Part shown: piece after piece, positions 40,599-49,487 of the stretch | How the letters are laid out: every line of letters starts with the position of its first letter | Position numbering within the stretch: the stretch's first letter is position 1 | Assembly: GCA_017646885.1 (NCBI GenBank) | Contig: JAGCLR010000316.1 | Location: 109,323-173,322, forward strand | DNA: 64,000 bases | Source of the DNA: Methanobrevibacter sp. | GTDB taxonomy: Archaea; Methanobacteriota; Methanobacteria; Methanobacteriales; Methanobacteriaceae | Direction of reading: 5' to 3' | Program-made: the position numbers and the translations under genes | The notes under the pieces: model-generated | What the model was told of the DNA's origin: nothing | The model's database searches: none | What the model saw: the letters and a program-made list of their open reading frames with translations, nothing else

Positions 40599-42485
40599 TT
40601 ACCAAAATAAATTTAATTGTTGTGATTTTAATACACTAACAATTTTTTTTGCTTTTGAAATATAATATTGATAATTGATCTTATATTGATCAATAGGTTT
40701 GCTTTCATCAAGTCTATTTGCAATACTTACACCAGAATCGGTACACATATTTGTTTTAGACATTTTTCCGTTTCTTTCCTTTTGTTTGAATAGATAATAA
40801 TCAGCGTTAGACATATAATATCTATTAATTCGTTGCAACTTCTTATCACCGTGTGTCACCGTAAAATCTTTTGCAACTTTTTGATAGGTTAAAAACTTCT
40901 TAATGTCTTTACAATTTCTAATTGTTTCTTCAACTGGAATTCCATCCGCTAAACATTTATTAATCGCTTCTGGAATAATCATTGGAGCCATACCTTTACC
41001 TAATGAAACTTTGTCTATAAACAATCCTTTCTTTTTTAATAGATCTGGATCTTTAGTTTCAGCGTATCCTGTTTTAACTCCAAGATAATCGTTAATTGCA
41101 AATTGATAGAATCGTTCAAATCTATCCTCTTCAAGAATCAATTTAGTTTTCTTTTCCCAATCTCTACAAATTTCTTGAAGTTTAGGATAAAGATCTTTAT
41201 GAAGAAGAAGGAATATACCATCCGTATTACTTTGAATAATGTGCATTCCTGCTTCCGAACAAGCTTCCGCTAACATTAATAGCATTAACTGTCCGTTTAT
41301 TCGAATTTGCAATACTGTTTTTGGAGAATATACCCAAGAGAATGGACTTTGTAAATTGCCAGATAAACCATTGATACTTAACTTAAGTGTTGCATCTTTA
41401 AGTTTATTCTTTGCTTTCTTTGCTTCGATTCTCTCATCTTTAATTCTACCGTATACTTTAAGAAAAGCTTCTCCAAGATGTGGAGGATAAACTTTGTGTT
41501 CAAGAATAATACTTGGATACATTGAAGCAACATCCACGTCTACCAAAAGATGATTTTCATCAGGTTCGTACACTTCTGGTGTGTTTACACTATGTATACC
41601 ACCCATACCAAAAGTATGTGCTGTATTTCCCAAAAGAAACTTTCGTTCAAAACTGTTATCATTAGGATCAATACATTGTTTTTTCAAATCAATTAGTAAA
41701 TCCTGTAGAACTTTGGTCTCGAACTCAATAAATGGAAATATAATTTCATTTAAACAAAGTTGATCGCAAGGACTTCGTAGATCTTTAATATCCGACCAAG
41801 TCAATCCAGTTTCTGCTAAATACCTTTGTTTAAGGATTTCCATACCTAAATTTACACCATCTTTACTTAACGCTTTAATGCCATATTCATCTTCAATTGC
41901 AAGTCTTAGATCGATATCTTTTTTACATCGATTTAATAATTCTAATGTGCTATCTACATCATTTATATTGTATTCTAGCACTTTATCAAGATCTTCAATT
42001 GAAATAAATTGTTCAAAGTTTCCTTCGTATTCCTGAACATTTGGATACTCCATGGTTACTTGAAGTTCCTTTAGACCCACTCGCAATTTATTTGAAAATA
42101 ACATTGCCAGTAAGTCTAAGGAATCAAATAAATTTGCATACTTATACTTAGACCAAGAATCAAACTTACCATCTGTAGAGTTAATGATTGTATCACTAAT
42201 CTCTTTTATTTTCCAACAAACTTCAGATGCAAGTAGTCCACATAAATCTTGATAGTTCATTAAAAGAAACGCTATAATTGGATTATCGTAATGTAAAGAA
42301 TTATAACCTACAAAAATAATTCGTTTATTTAAAAACAATCTACATATTTCATCCAAATCGTTTCTTCTTTGTGAAATCTCATAACATTTATGCTTTAATG
42401 ATTCTGAATTCTTGACGGTACAAGTAAATGCATTAGGAAAAACCTCAATATCATATACAAATGCAGTTTTTCCTCGGATTATCAT
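40599..42485 (-). CDS. family B DNA polymerase
   Basis: The 628-residue protein has an N-terminal 3'-5' exonuclease: VYDIEVFPN (Exo I, Asp 12 and Glu 14), VGYNSLHYDNPI (Exo II) and YNINDVDSTL (Exo III). The polymerase motifs follow: VDVASMYPSII (motif A), KLSINGLSGN (motif B) and QSNTDGIF (motif C). It is shorter than T4 or RB69 polymerases. The last residues QQLNLFW match the bacterial sliding-clamp binding motif (QLxLF), although no clamp gene is seen here. It has no TGA codon and uses TGG for all Trp. Confidence 0.95.
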   Translation of the reverse strand: MIIRGKTAFVYDIEVFPNAFTCTVKNSESLKHKCYEISQRRNDLDEICRLFLNKRIIFVGYNSLHYDNPIIAFLLMNYQDLCGLLASEVCWKIKEISDTIINSTDGKFDSWSKYKYANLFDSLDLLAMLFSNKLRVGLKELQVTMEYPNVQEYEGNFEQFISIEDLDKVLEYNINDVDSTLELLNRCKKDIDLRLAIEDEYGIKALSKDGVNLGMEILKQRYLAETGLTWSDIKDLRSPCDQLCLNEIIFPFIEFETKVLQDLLIDLKKQCIDPNDNSFERKFLLGNTAHTFGMGGIHSVNTPEVYEPDENHLLVDVDVASMYPSIILEHKVYPPHLGEAFLKVYGRIKDERIEAKKAKNKLKDATLKLSINGLSGNLQSPFSWVYSPKTVLQIRINGQLMLLMLAEACSEAGMHIIQSNTDGIFLLLHKDLYPKLQEICRDWEKKTKLILEEDRFERFYQFAINDYLGVKTGYAETKDPDLLKKKGLFIDKVSLGKGMAPMIIPEAINKCLADGIPVEETIRNCKDIKKFLTYQKVAKDFTVTHGDKKLQRINRYYMSNADYYLFKQKERNGKMSKTNMCTDSGVSIANRLDESKPIDQYKINYQYYISKAKKIVSVLKSQQLNLFW

Positions 42486-42486
42486 A

Positions 42487-43329
42487 TTAATATTCCTTTT
42501 TGGTTAAGCTGATTTGTTTATATTCTGCTACCGCCTCAACAGCTTTCATAAGATTTGTCCATTTGTTAATGTGATAATCTAGATTATAATCTAATAACAA
42601 TAGGACCTTATCTCTTAATAGTTTAAGTGTTGTAGTAGGTAGACTTGAAATCTTTGGAAACGGATCCAATTTTACTAGAGCTCTAAACTCTGTATAAGAA
42701 AATCCATTTGGATTCCAAAGAAGTTGAAGTTCTGGATTTAGAATAAGACGCTCTTTAATGACATCTTTCCAATCTCTTCTCTTACCTTTATCATCATATT
42801 CAGTAAGATCCTCCTTTTCTTTTTCTGTCAACCAAATACCCTGCCCAATAATAAATTTATCTGAAATCATTTTACGATTAATAATATCCAGTTTATCAAA
42901 GCAAGCCGACATTAGTTTGTCAATAGTTACATTCTCAAAAATTGGAGGTAGATTAGTGAATAATACAGCTACCGATTCATTTAAGTCGAGATTGTTCTCC
43001 TTTCTTGCCTGATTCAAGAAGCTAAGAATTCCACTATTTGTTTTCAAGATATCAATATTGCAATCGTGCTGCAAATAACGCATGAATAGTTCTGCATTAC
43101 AGTTTTCAAAAGCAATTGCGATATTACGTTTAATTGTGTATTTACCTGGAGATGTTTTGTTCTTATTGAACAACATATCAGTACAGTGATTATACGCTTT
43201 TTGCAACTCCTCGGTAGAAAGATCCATAATACGAACTTCTTTACCGTTTTGGTGTTTTCACATTAGTTTATTGATATCCATGTTATTTGTTTCAATTGCT
43301 TTACCGAAAGCATCCGCCATTACTGTCAT
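42487..43329 (-). CDS. hypothetical protein next to DNA polymerase, 280 aa (one TGA codon)
   Basis: Start ATG 43329 is reached by one TGA read as Trp (KLMWKHQNG); a shorter form from 43227 would be the standard-code product. It is mostly helical with no recognised motif. It sits one base from the DNA polymerase gene, so co-expression is certain and a replication role possible. The function is unknown. Confidence 0.62.
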
Positions 43330-43333
43330 AATT

Positions 43334-43645
43334 CTAAAAATTAAATTCTTTATTATTTATTTTTTCCTTTTCCTTAATGAAGTTAATAAAATAATACGCA
43401 GTACTTTTATAACACTCCATTGTTTCTGTTACGGCTTTGAAATATTTATCTCCCCCGTTAACAAATTGATATTGCAAATATCCAATATCGTTTATTTCTG
43501 GAACATCTGAAGTATTTCAATTTGGAACTCGAGTACACATAATGTATTTATGTATATCGGTAAAATCCTTATTTAAATCCTCAAATACATATACTGTATA
43601 TGTTCCTTCGTTTAACGCAACAAGTTTACATCGGATTGTCTGCAC
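43334..43645 (-). CDS. hypothetical protein, 103 aa or longer (TGA-recoded)
   Basis: The frame runs to TAG 43334-43336 and contains one TGA (PNWNTSD). I give the GTG start at 43645, six bases after the ferritin-like stop. The frame stays open further upstream through two TGA codons (KWRWLT), so a longer protein from a start inside the ferritin gene is possible. No family was recognised; aromatic-rich C-terminal half. Confidence 0.5.
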
Positions 43646-43647
43646 AG

Positions 43648-44211
43648 TTAATCAACGTCATTTGTATAGACGTTCATGATACTTTTCTCCTTTCTTAACC
43701 AAGATCCGTCCTGTTGAGCAATATCTAAAGCTGTTCGAGAAAGAGCCTCTTCTTCACGTTGCTCAGCAACCAACATAGCTTTACCGGGCGTTTCATTCAT
43801 AAGCCACGCCCAAGTCATCCAATCCTTCTCTTCCATCGCCAAATTAACAATATCATAGATCAAGTTGGTTGTATTGATTTCCTGATTAACTGTTAATTCA
43901 AATGGATCTACAAGGTTTTCAAATACCGCTGTAACTTTTGGAATTTCTGGATAAGTATATTCTGCGTCACAATCGTTTAGATAATCGGCAATCCAATCGT
44001 GATGTAGTTTTTCCTCGTTTGCACGTTGTTTGTAATATTCTTCAAGTACAATCAATCCGTGTAGAGCGTACCAATTGGCAAACATTCTATACAGGTTATG
44101 ATTATAAATTTCGTGTTGAAGCTGTCTTACTAGTAAGTCAATCATAGCATCAGAGATTGTACACTGTCTACGATTAACTGTTTTGTCCTCATTTGATGAT
44201 TTGTACTTCAT
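43648..44211 (-). CDS. ferritin-like diiron protein
   Basis: I chose ATG 44211 because it lies in a TAATG overlap with the small upstream gene. The 187-residue protein shows the ferritin four-helix pattern: an early helix with Glu (LQHEIYNHNLY), the EExxH iron ligands (NEEKLHHDWI) after a long helix, a Glu in VNQEINTTN, and AEQREEEAL with the Glu pair of the last helix. These match ferritin and rubrerythrin-type iron-binding residues. It might store iron, detoxify peroxide or protect DNA. Phage-encoded ferritins are rare. No TGA codon. Confidence 0.78.
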   Translation of the reverse strand: MKYKSSNEDKTVNRRQCTISDAMIDLLVRQLQHEIYNHNLYRMFANWYALHGLIVLEEYYKQRANEEKLHHDWIADYLNDCDAEYTYPEIPKVTAVFENLVDPFELTVNQEINTTNLIYDIVNLAMEEKDWMTWAWLMNETPGKAMLVAEQREEEALSRTALDIAQQDGSWLRKEKSIMNVYTNDVD

Positions 44212-44348
44212 TAGTTTTGTCGTTCTATAGAGAAACACCTATTGCCTTTCCAGTAAGTCTTTTCTCTTAAAATTTTTTTTGATTCGAAATCTTTTGAATC
44301 TGCTAAATTCCATTGTGTATGTCTGCCTTCTCTTTCAAGCACAAACAT
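44211..44348 (-). CDS. small basic protein, 45 aa
   Basis: A 45-codon frame (ATG 44348 to TAA 44211-44213) fills the space upstream of the ferritin-like gene and shares a TAATG junction with it. The peptide is basic (MFVLEREGRH, KKILREKTYWKGNR) and resembles nothing I know. The exact fit between neighbours supports it being real. Confidence 0.5.
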   Translation of the reverse strand: MFVLEREGRHTQWNLADSKDFESKKILREKTYWKGNRCFSIERQN

Positions 44349-44361
44349 ATATAACGTATAT

Positions 44362-44649
44362 TTATACATTTAGTACAGATTTAATAGTATTTTCCAGATC
44401 CTCTGAAACGGCCTTGTATGTAGAAACAAATGTTTTTAAATCTACTACAGTTAATTTTTTATCAACTCTATTGTAGATAATTTTCTTCAAACACGTTGTA
44501 AATGGAATATTGTATCCCACCAACTTAGGTGTTCCAGCGGAGTTTTTAAAATAAAGGTCGAACGCTGTTCGTCCATCAAAAATCATCTTGAAATCAGATT
44601 CTTCAATTTCAAATTCTTTGTCTAAATTTTTTGGTAACTTTTCTATCAT
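44362..44649 (-). CDS. hypothetical protein, 95 aa
   Basis: An acidic protein without recognised motif, starting MIEKLPKNL. Its ATG lies inside the TGA-TAG end of the upstream gene. The function is unknown. Confidence 0.6.
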   Translation of the reverse strand: MIEKLPKNLDKEFEIEESDFKMIFDGRTAFDLYFKNSAGTPKLVGYNIPFTTCLKKIIYNRVDKKLTVVDLKTFVSTYKAVSEDLENTIKSVLNV

Positions 44650-45014
44650 ATATATTCTAATGTATAGAGTTTATTACTAAAATCAAGATCAAAAGTTTCT
44701 TCTAACAGTGTATACAACTCAGAAGTAATATAAAACGGATGATCTTTAATATAAATTGTAATAAAGAAGTCGTCGTTAGTCGTTAGATATCTTACAATAT
44801 CCGATTCTTCAAATTGAATTATTGGACTTGTACCTAATACTTCAGATTGTTCTTTCAATGTTATAGTTAAACACTCCGTTCTAAGCCTTCGAGATACTAC
44901 ACTTAAGAAATATTCCATTTTTGGATCTAGTGATAAATCATTTGGATCGAAATGATTTAAATCTGGATACCAGTGATTACCCAGTTTCTTTATTTTCAGA
45001 GTTATTTTGTTCAT
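44643..45014 (-). CDS. hypothetical protein ending in tandem TGA-TAG, 123 aa
   Basis: The frame ends ...LEYI, then TGA, then TAG. With TGA as Trp the protein gains one residue and stops at TAG 44643-44645. Under the standard code it would stop at TGA 44646-44648, overlapping the next ATG. It has a strand-rich centre and no recognised domain. Its start region overlaps the end of the RNase H gene by 38 bases. Confidence 0.58.
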
Positions 45015-45459
45015 AAGTCATTATATCTGTTGGAAGATTCATGCAAGTTGCAGCGTGTTGCGCATATAAATCGGCTTTATTATTTCAATCGTTATCTGCA
45101 TGACCTTTTACTCATTCAAATGTAACATCATGAAATGACAATAAATCCAAAATTTGAAATCAAAGATCTAAGTTCTTTTTTGTAAGATCGTTGTCTTTGA
45201 ATCACTTATGTACATGTTTATTAACAATACTAGATACAACATATTGTGAGTCAGATACGATATGAATCTTAGTTGGATCTTTAAAATATTTTAAAGTTTC
45301 CAGAACTCCCATTAATTCACATCTATTATTCGTAGTATTTTTATAACCCTGATACAATATAGTGATTATTTCTCCATCTTTAGTAATTACGGATGCGTAT
45401 CCTCCTGTGTTTGTGGTGGATCTATACGCTCCGTCGGTTCATGCAACATACATCGGCAT
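44977..45459 (-). CDS. rnhA: ribonuclease HI (all Trp codons are TGA)
   Basis: This 160-residue gene is invisible with the standard code: it contains five TGA codons and no TGG. Translated with TGA as Trp it shows the full RNase HI active site: VAWTDGAY (first Asp), NRCELMGVLETL (Glu), VSDSQYV (second Asp) and EWVKGHADNDWNNKAD (His loop and last Asp). Trp occupies sites expected for the family, such as VKGH preceded by E-W. It removes RNA primers from RNA-DNA hybrids. It overlaps the next gene by 38 bases and the upstream zinc protease gene by 73. Confidence 0.93.
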
Positions 45460-45785
45460 TCATTATTAATGTATTGATGTAGATAACAAAACACTTCTTC
45501 GTCTGTAACTTGTGCTCCAACCATTCGCATGATATGAAATGTAGCATGTCCAGTTTCATGTGCAATGACTGGTCAAGAACAATATTCAGGATCAATCCAA
45601 ATTGCGATTGAACCATCTGGTAAATCTACAAAACAACAACCATCTATATCATTTCAATTTGATCTTAATTGAAACAAATTCTCATGATATAGAGCTGACA
45701 GATAATTAACCACAGAATCTACAGAACCTTTAATTAACAATATAGGAATGTTAAATATTGGTATCAGAATTTGTTTTTTCTTCAT
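45387..45785 (-). CDS. small zinc metalloprotease-like protein (HExxH; TGA-recoded)
   Basis: Read with TGA as Trp, the frame ATG 45785 to TAA 45387-45389 gives 132 residues with two TGA codons. It starts with a basic, hydrophobic N-terminus (MKKKQILIPIFNIPILL) that may be a signal or anchor. Near residue 85 it carries AHETGHATFH, an HExxH zinc motif, after GSIAIWIDPEY. The gene is deeply overlapped: 73 bases with RNase H and 35 with the upstream gene, all in different frames. A membrane or lysis role is possible but not shown. Confidence 0.68.
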
Positions 45786-45945
45786 CTTCTACAATTTCTT
45801 CATAATCGTCAAAATCTTGTATATCAAATCGCATTATTTGTCCTTCAAATTTTGTTTGTGTTTCTTGTAAAAACACATTAAATTTTTCGATAAATAAGTC
45901 TGGATTTGAATTTTCAAATTTACCTTTAAAAATGAACTCTGTCAT
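45751..45945 (-). CDS. hypothetical acidic protein, 64 aa
   Basis: A small protein whose second half is very acidic (DFDDYEEIVEDEEK). Its last 35 bases are shared with the start of the zinc protease gene in another frame. It starts one base after the MgtC-like stop. The function is unknown. Confidence 0.55.
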   Translation of the reverse strand: MTEFIFKGKFENSNPDLFIEKFNVFLQETQTKFEGQIMRFDIQDFDDYEEIVEDEEKTNSDTNI

Positions 45946-45946
45946 A

Positions 45947-46333
45947 TTAACTTTTAAATTTAGGATAGACCTCTAATATCAGATATACGATAGTAGAAAT
46001 AATAACCGCTTCTACTCGTAAACTTAATGCGAGTAAACATCCAATTCCGGATAATGTCCACACTAAAATTGCAGTTGTAAGGTTCCTGATATTTGTACCA
46101 TCTTTAAAAACAATACCAGCACCAATAAAACCTACTCCAGATACAACTTGTGCAATAATTCTAGCAGGATCTCCTCCAACTTGAGTTGAAATCCATGTGA
46201 ACGTAAACGCACCTAATAATATTAAAGTCACTGATCTCGCACCTACGACCTTATTAGATTTTGCTCTTTCGTACCCTAAGATAAATCCTAGAATCAACAA
46301 AACAGATAAGTTGTATGCTAAATTGAGTATCAT
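45947..46333 (-). CDS. MgtC/SapB-like inner membrane protein
   Basis: The 128-residue protein has several hydrophobic helices and the MgtC signature: LGYERAK near residue 20, GARSVTLILLGAFTF, DPARIIAQVVSGVGFIGAGIVFKDG, then NLTTAILVW. It lacks the soluble C-terminal domain of Salmonella MgtC. MgtC in bacteria lowers ATP synthase activity and helps growth in low magnesium or acid; in phages its role is not known. It should lie in the host inner membrane. It is followed by an acidic small protein and preceded by the GroEL group. No TGA codon; Trp are TGG. Confidence 0.85.
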   Translation of the reverse strand: MILNLAYNLSVLLILGFILGYERAKSNKVVGARSVTLILLGAFTFTWISTQVGGDPARIIAQVVSGVGFIGAGIVFKDGTNIRNLTTAILVWTLSGIGCLLALSLRVEAVIISTIVYLILEVYPKFKS

Positions 46334-46587
46334 TACACTAATTTTAGTTTAACTTTATATCCTTCGTCATAAAAGAGTTCAACTACTTCTACATTTGCAG
46401 TTTTGTAGCCAACTGAAATAAACGGTCCACCAGACGGATCAACGAACTCTGGATCTACTTTAGGGTCGGTTTTATAACCAACTCTATAGTTATACTCAAC
46501 TTCAATATTGTAAATATCATCGTGATCTTTTACGAATTTTGCGTTAAGTCCTCCATCGTGTCCTTTTAAGTTATACAAATCTTTCAT
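46333..46587 (-). CDS. hypothetical protein, 84 aa
   Basis: A Lys- and Asp-rich protein with repeated GYKT motifs (RVGYKTD and SVGYKTA). It lies just downstream of groEL, where a co-chaperonin could be expected, but it lacks the GroES mobile loop and core. The function is unknown. Confidence 0.58.
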   Translation of the reverse strand: MKDLYNLKGHDGGLNAKFVKDHDDIYNIEVEYNYRVGYKTDPKVDPEFVDPSGGPFISVGYKTANVEVVELFYDEGYKVKLKLV

Positions 46588-46598
46588 TTAAAATCTTT

Positions 46599-48209
46599 TT
46601 AAAAAGTGATCAATTGATTTTGAATTTCAGGTACAATGATACATTCTGTAGTTAAAAACAATGTAGCAACAGATACCGCATTAACAAATGCCAATCTTGA
46701 AACTTTTGCAGGATCAATTACTCCAGCTTCGAATAAATCTTCAACCCGTTCTGTTTTTGCATTAAATCCATAACGTAGTCCTGTTTTATGAAGTTCTGTA
46801 AGTTTATTGTGCATTGCTTCAATTTTTGGTTCTGAATAACCAATATTTCGAAGGATCTGTTTGAATGGTGCAAGCAACGCCTGTTTTATTACCCTTTCAC
46901 CAGGTACATTTCCAACTAACATATCTGAAAGTTGTAAGTATGTCATACCACCTCCAATTACCACTCCTTCTTCTATTGCAGCTCTAGTTGCAGCAACAGC
47001 ATCATCGACTCGATCTTTGCGCTGTTTCATTTCAAGTTCAGTTGTACCTCCAACATGAATAATCGCAACTCCACCTGTTAATTTAGCAATTCTATTCTGC
47101 AAAAAGTCTTTCATAAATGATACGTCATTTTGAGAGGTCTTTAATGCATCCAACTGCTGTTTAATTTGTGTAACTCTTACTTCAAGATCGCTCTTTTTAC
47201 CCTTGCCACCAATAATCGTAGTTGTGTCTTTTGTTACTACTATTTTCTCTGCTCTACCAAGGGCACTTAAGTCAATATCTGCAAAAGTTAAACCAGAATC
47301 ATATCCAACATAAACACCGTGTGTTAATATTGCTAAATCATATAACACTTCTTTACGATATTCTCCAAAACTTGGAGCTTTAATTGGAACAACTTTTAAT
47401 ATGTTTTGGAGTTTATTGACTTTAAGATTTTCAATAACTTCACTATCAAAGTCCTCCGCAATTAAAAGAATGGATGCTCTTTCACTTACAATTTCGTTAA
47501 GAATTCCAACCAATTCTCTAGTTGATTCAATTTTTTGATCTGTAATAAGAATATATGGGTTTTCTAACACTGCTTCATTTCGAATTTGATCAGTAATAAA
47601 ATGTGGTGCAAGATAACCTCTATCAAATTGCATACCAGAAATTATTTCAACTGTAGTGTCTACGTTTTTAGATTCTTCTACAACAATTACTCCATTTTCA
47701 GTTACTTTATCAAAAGTTTCTGCAATCATTGTACCAAGTTCTACATCATTATTTGTGGAGATAATTGCTACATTTTTCAGAGAATCACCTTCAATCACCT
47801 GGGATGAGTTCTGAATATATCCAACAATTACATCTGATGTCTCCTCAATTTGATGTTGTAAAAGAACTGGATCAGTACCAAGTTCAATTTCTTTTAAACC
47901 TTCATCGATAATAGCTTGAATTAGAACGGTACTAGTAGTAGTTCCATCTCCAGCCTCAACACAGGTTTTTGATGCGACCTCTTTTATAAGTTGTGCACCA
48001 ATGTTTTGAAATGGGTCTTTAAGATTAATCTCTTTAGCAACAGTTACACCATCTTTAGTTACATGTGGAGAATTTATTCCTCCAATAATAACATTTTTTC
48101 CTTTTGGACCTAAAGTTGATTTAACTGCCTCTGCGAGAATATCGATACCCTCTTTCATTTTCATTCTTGCATCAGAATGAAACTTAATGTCTTTAAAAAT
48201 TTCTGCCAT
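46599..48209 (-). CDS. groEL: GroEL-like chaperonin
   Basis: The 536-residue protein covers the full chaperonin: KSTLGPKGKNVIIGG near residue 30, EAGDGTTTSTVL (ATP site, catalytic Asp), an apical domain with NVDTTVEIISGMQFDRGYLAP, and RVDDAVAATRAAIEEG with the second catalytic Asp. It lacks the GGM-rich tail of GroEL. The apical domain differs enough to suggest a different co-chaperonin or none. No groES-like gene was found nearby. Phage GroELs fold phage proteins such as capsids. It has no TGA codon. Confidence 0.95.
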   Translation of the reverse strand: MAEIFKDIKFHSDARMKMKEGIDILAEAVKSTLGPKGKNVIIGGINSPHVTKDGVTVAKEINLKDPFQNIGAQLIKEVASKTCVEAGDGTTTSTVLIQAIIDEGLKEIELGTDPVLLQHQIEETSDVIVGYIQNSSQVIEGDSLKNVAIISTNNDVELGTMIAETFDKVTENGVIVVEESKNVDTTVEIISGMQFDRGYLAPHFITDQIRNEAVLENPYILITDQKIESTRELVGILNEIVSERASILLIAEDFDSEVIENLKVNKLQNILKVVPIKAPSFGEYRKEVLYDLAILTHGVYVGYDSGLTFADIDLSALGRAEKIVVTKDTTTIIGGKGKKSDLEVRVTQIKQQLDALKTSQNDVSFMKDFLQNRIAKLTGGVAIIHVGGTTELEMKQRKDRVDDAVAATRAAIEEGVVIGGGMTYLQLSDMLVGNVPGERVIKQALLAPFKQILRNIGYSEPKIEAMHNKLTELHKTGLRYGFNAKTERVEDLFEAGVIDPAKVSRLAFVNAVSVATLFLTTECIIVPEIQNQLITF

Positions 48210-48210
48210 A

Positions 48211-48708
48211 TTAGTCCTCGCCTATCCAAATAGTTTCGATTTTTTCGTTAAAGTAAGAAAGTCTATCTTCTGGAACAAATCGTAAGTCTGCAGAAGAAAA
48301 TACATCTTGAATGATTTTATTAGGATGGTATTGTGTAATCGTTCTAATTAAATATTCAACTGTATTTCCTGTAGAAATAAAATCATCTACAATGATTATA
48401 ATATCTGTATCTGTGTAAATGGGAATTCCCCTTCCATCATGATGATTTCTATCCTCTTCTTTTCTAATATTACAAAGTTCAACATATTTACGATTGTATT
48501 TTGTATGTAATATGTTTAATACATATCCACATGCAATTGCTCCAGAACTACCAGTAAATGTTAACTTAATAATATTTTCATTAGAATCAGAATATTTATC
48601 AGCAATGTATTTTGCAACAAGATTTAAATAATCAATTGTTTCCTGATTGTTAATAGAACAAAACATTGGATAACCACAGCAGTAACAACACAATTTTACG
48701 ATTTCCAT
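48211..48708 (-). CDS. phosphoribosyltransferase-type protein
   Basis: I chose ATG 48708 (MEIVKLCC), which overlaps the upstream gene by 13 bases; a longer frame exists but its N-terminus lies in another gene. The protein has IIIIVDDFISTGNT, the PRPP-binding loop of type I phosphoribosyltransferases, and an N-terminal Cys group (CCYCCGY). It could salvage purines or make a nucleotide for another pathway. The substrate is not evident. No TGA codon. Confidence 0.8.
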   Translation of the reverse strand: MEIVKLCCYCCGYPMFCSINNQETIDYLNLVAKYIADKYSDSNENIIKLTFTGSSGAIACGYVLNILHTKYNRKYVELCNIRKEEDRNHHDGRGIPIYTDTDIIIIVDDFISTGNTVEYLIRTITQYHPNKIIQDVFSSADLRFVPEDRLSYFNEKIETIWIGED

Positions 48709-49202
48709 ATTTTTAAATATTTTGGTTTTAAACATACTTTCGCATCGTCTCCTACTGTTTCCACTCCTTGTGACCAACTTTTCCAGCTGAATCCAAATTG
48801 TTTTCGTAGTTCCAAACATCGTTCTTCTTTAGACATTGATTTGTCTAGATCCCGATACGTTAAAAATGCTTCCCAATAAATATCTTGTATATGACTATGT
48901 CCTACAAAAGATATTACACACTGTCTATTAAATAGTATAATAGATATTCTTGGAAACCATTCATATCTGACTTGATCATACTTGTACTTATAACCCAATC
49001 CTAATAGATCAAATCCAAACCATTTCTTTTGTTTCCAACAATGTTCTTTTTTACTCCAGTATCGTGGATAAAAATAGGGCATTCCAACTCTAATTTCTCC
49101 AAAATAAAATTTTATTTTAGGTGGATAAAACGGAGAGTTGTAAATACCTAGCCAATTTAATCGATAATTAAATTTGGACTTAATCTTTTTGAATAATTTC
49201 AT
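48696..49202 (-). CDS. hypothetical protein, 168 aa, Trp/aromatic-rich
   Basis: Unusually rich in Trp, Tyr and Phe (NWLGIYNSPFYPP, KKWFGFDLLGLG), using TGG only. The N-terminus is basic. No family was recognised. It overlaps both neighbours by short stretches. Confidence 0.6.
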   Translation of the reverse strand: MKLFKKIKSKFNYRLNWLGIYNSPFYPPKIKFYFGEIRVGMPYFYPRYWSKKEHCWKQKKWFGFDLLGLGYKYKYDQVRYEWFPRISIILFNRQCVISFVGHSHIQDIYWEAFLTYRDLDKSMSKEERCLELRKQFGFSWKSWSQGVETVGDDAKVCLKPKYLKIWKS

Positions 49203-49456
49203 TATAGTTTCTTTTGTAATTTGTTATAGTTACTATCGATATTAATCAAATCGGGATTTCATTTAAGTAGAGTTTCTCGGATAATTTTCTTTGGAGGCAT
49301 TCCTAATCACTTTTGAATTTCAGCATACGCTAACCCACCTTCTCGGAGAGTTAGAATAACTAACTCAAAGATTGACGCACCTGGATATTTTTCAGATACA
49401 TCATCATACCAATCTAATGCCCGCATTAAATGTGGTGTATAATCAATTGTTTCCAT
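49202..49456 (-). CDS. small helix-turn-helix-like protein (two TGA codons)
   Basis: An 84-codon frame (ATG 49456 to TAA 49202-49204) with two TGA codons read as Trp (EIQKWLGM and LLKWNPD). The segment GGLAYAEIQKWLG...KKIIRETL reads like a helix-turn-helix, so a DNA-binding regulator is possible. It is hidden under the standard code. It lies just past the terminator of the opal tRNA. Confidence 0.58.
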
Positions 49457-49487
49457 CTATAGTTAAATGTGAATGTTTATATACAAT

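Noticed and set aside
40599..42485. Intein or intron in the DNA polymerase gene
   Set aside because: Exonuclease and polymerase motifs follow with normal spacing and no insertion.
45422..45616. A 64-residue minus-strand gene in a third frame
   Set aside because: The same DNA encodes RNase H and a zinc protease in the other two frames with clear catalytic motifs.
46333..46587. GroES next to GroEL
   Set aside because: No mobile loop or GroES core motif; the sequence has repeated GYKT segments instead.
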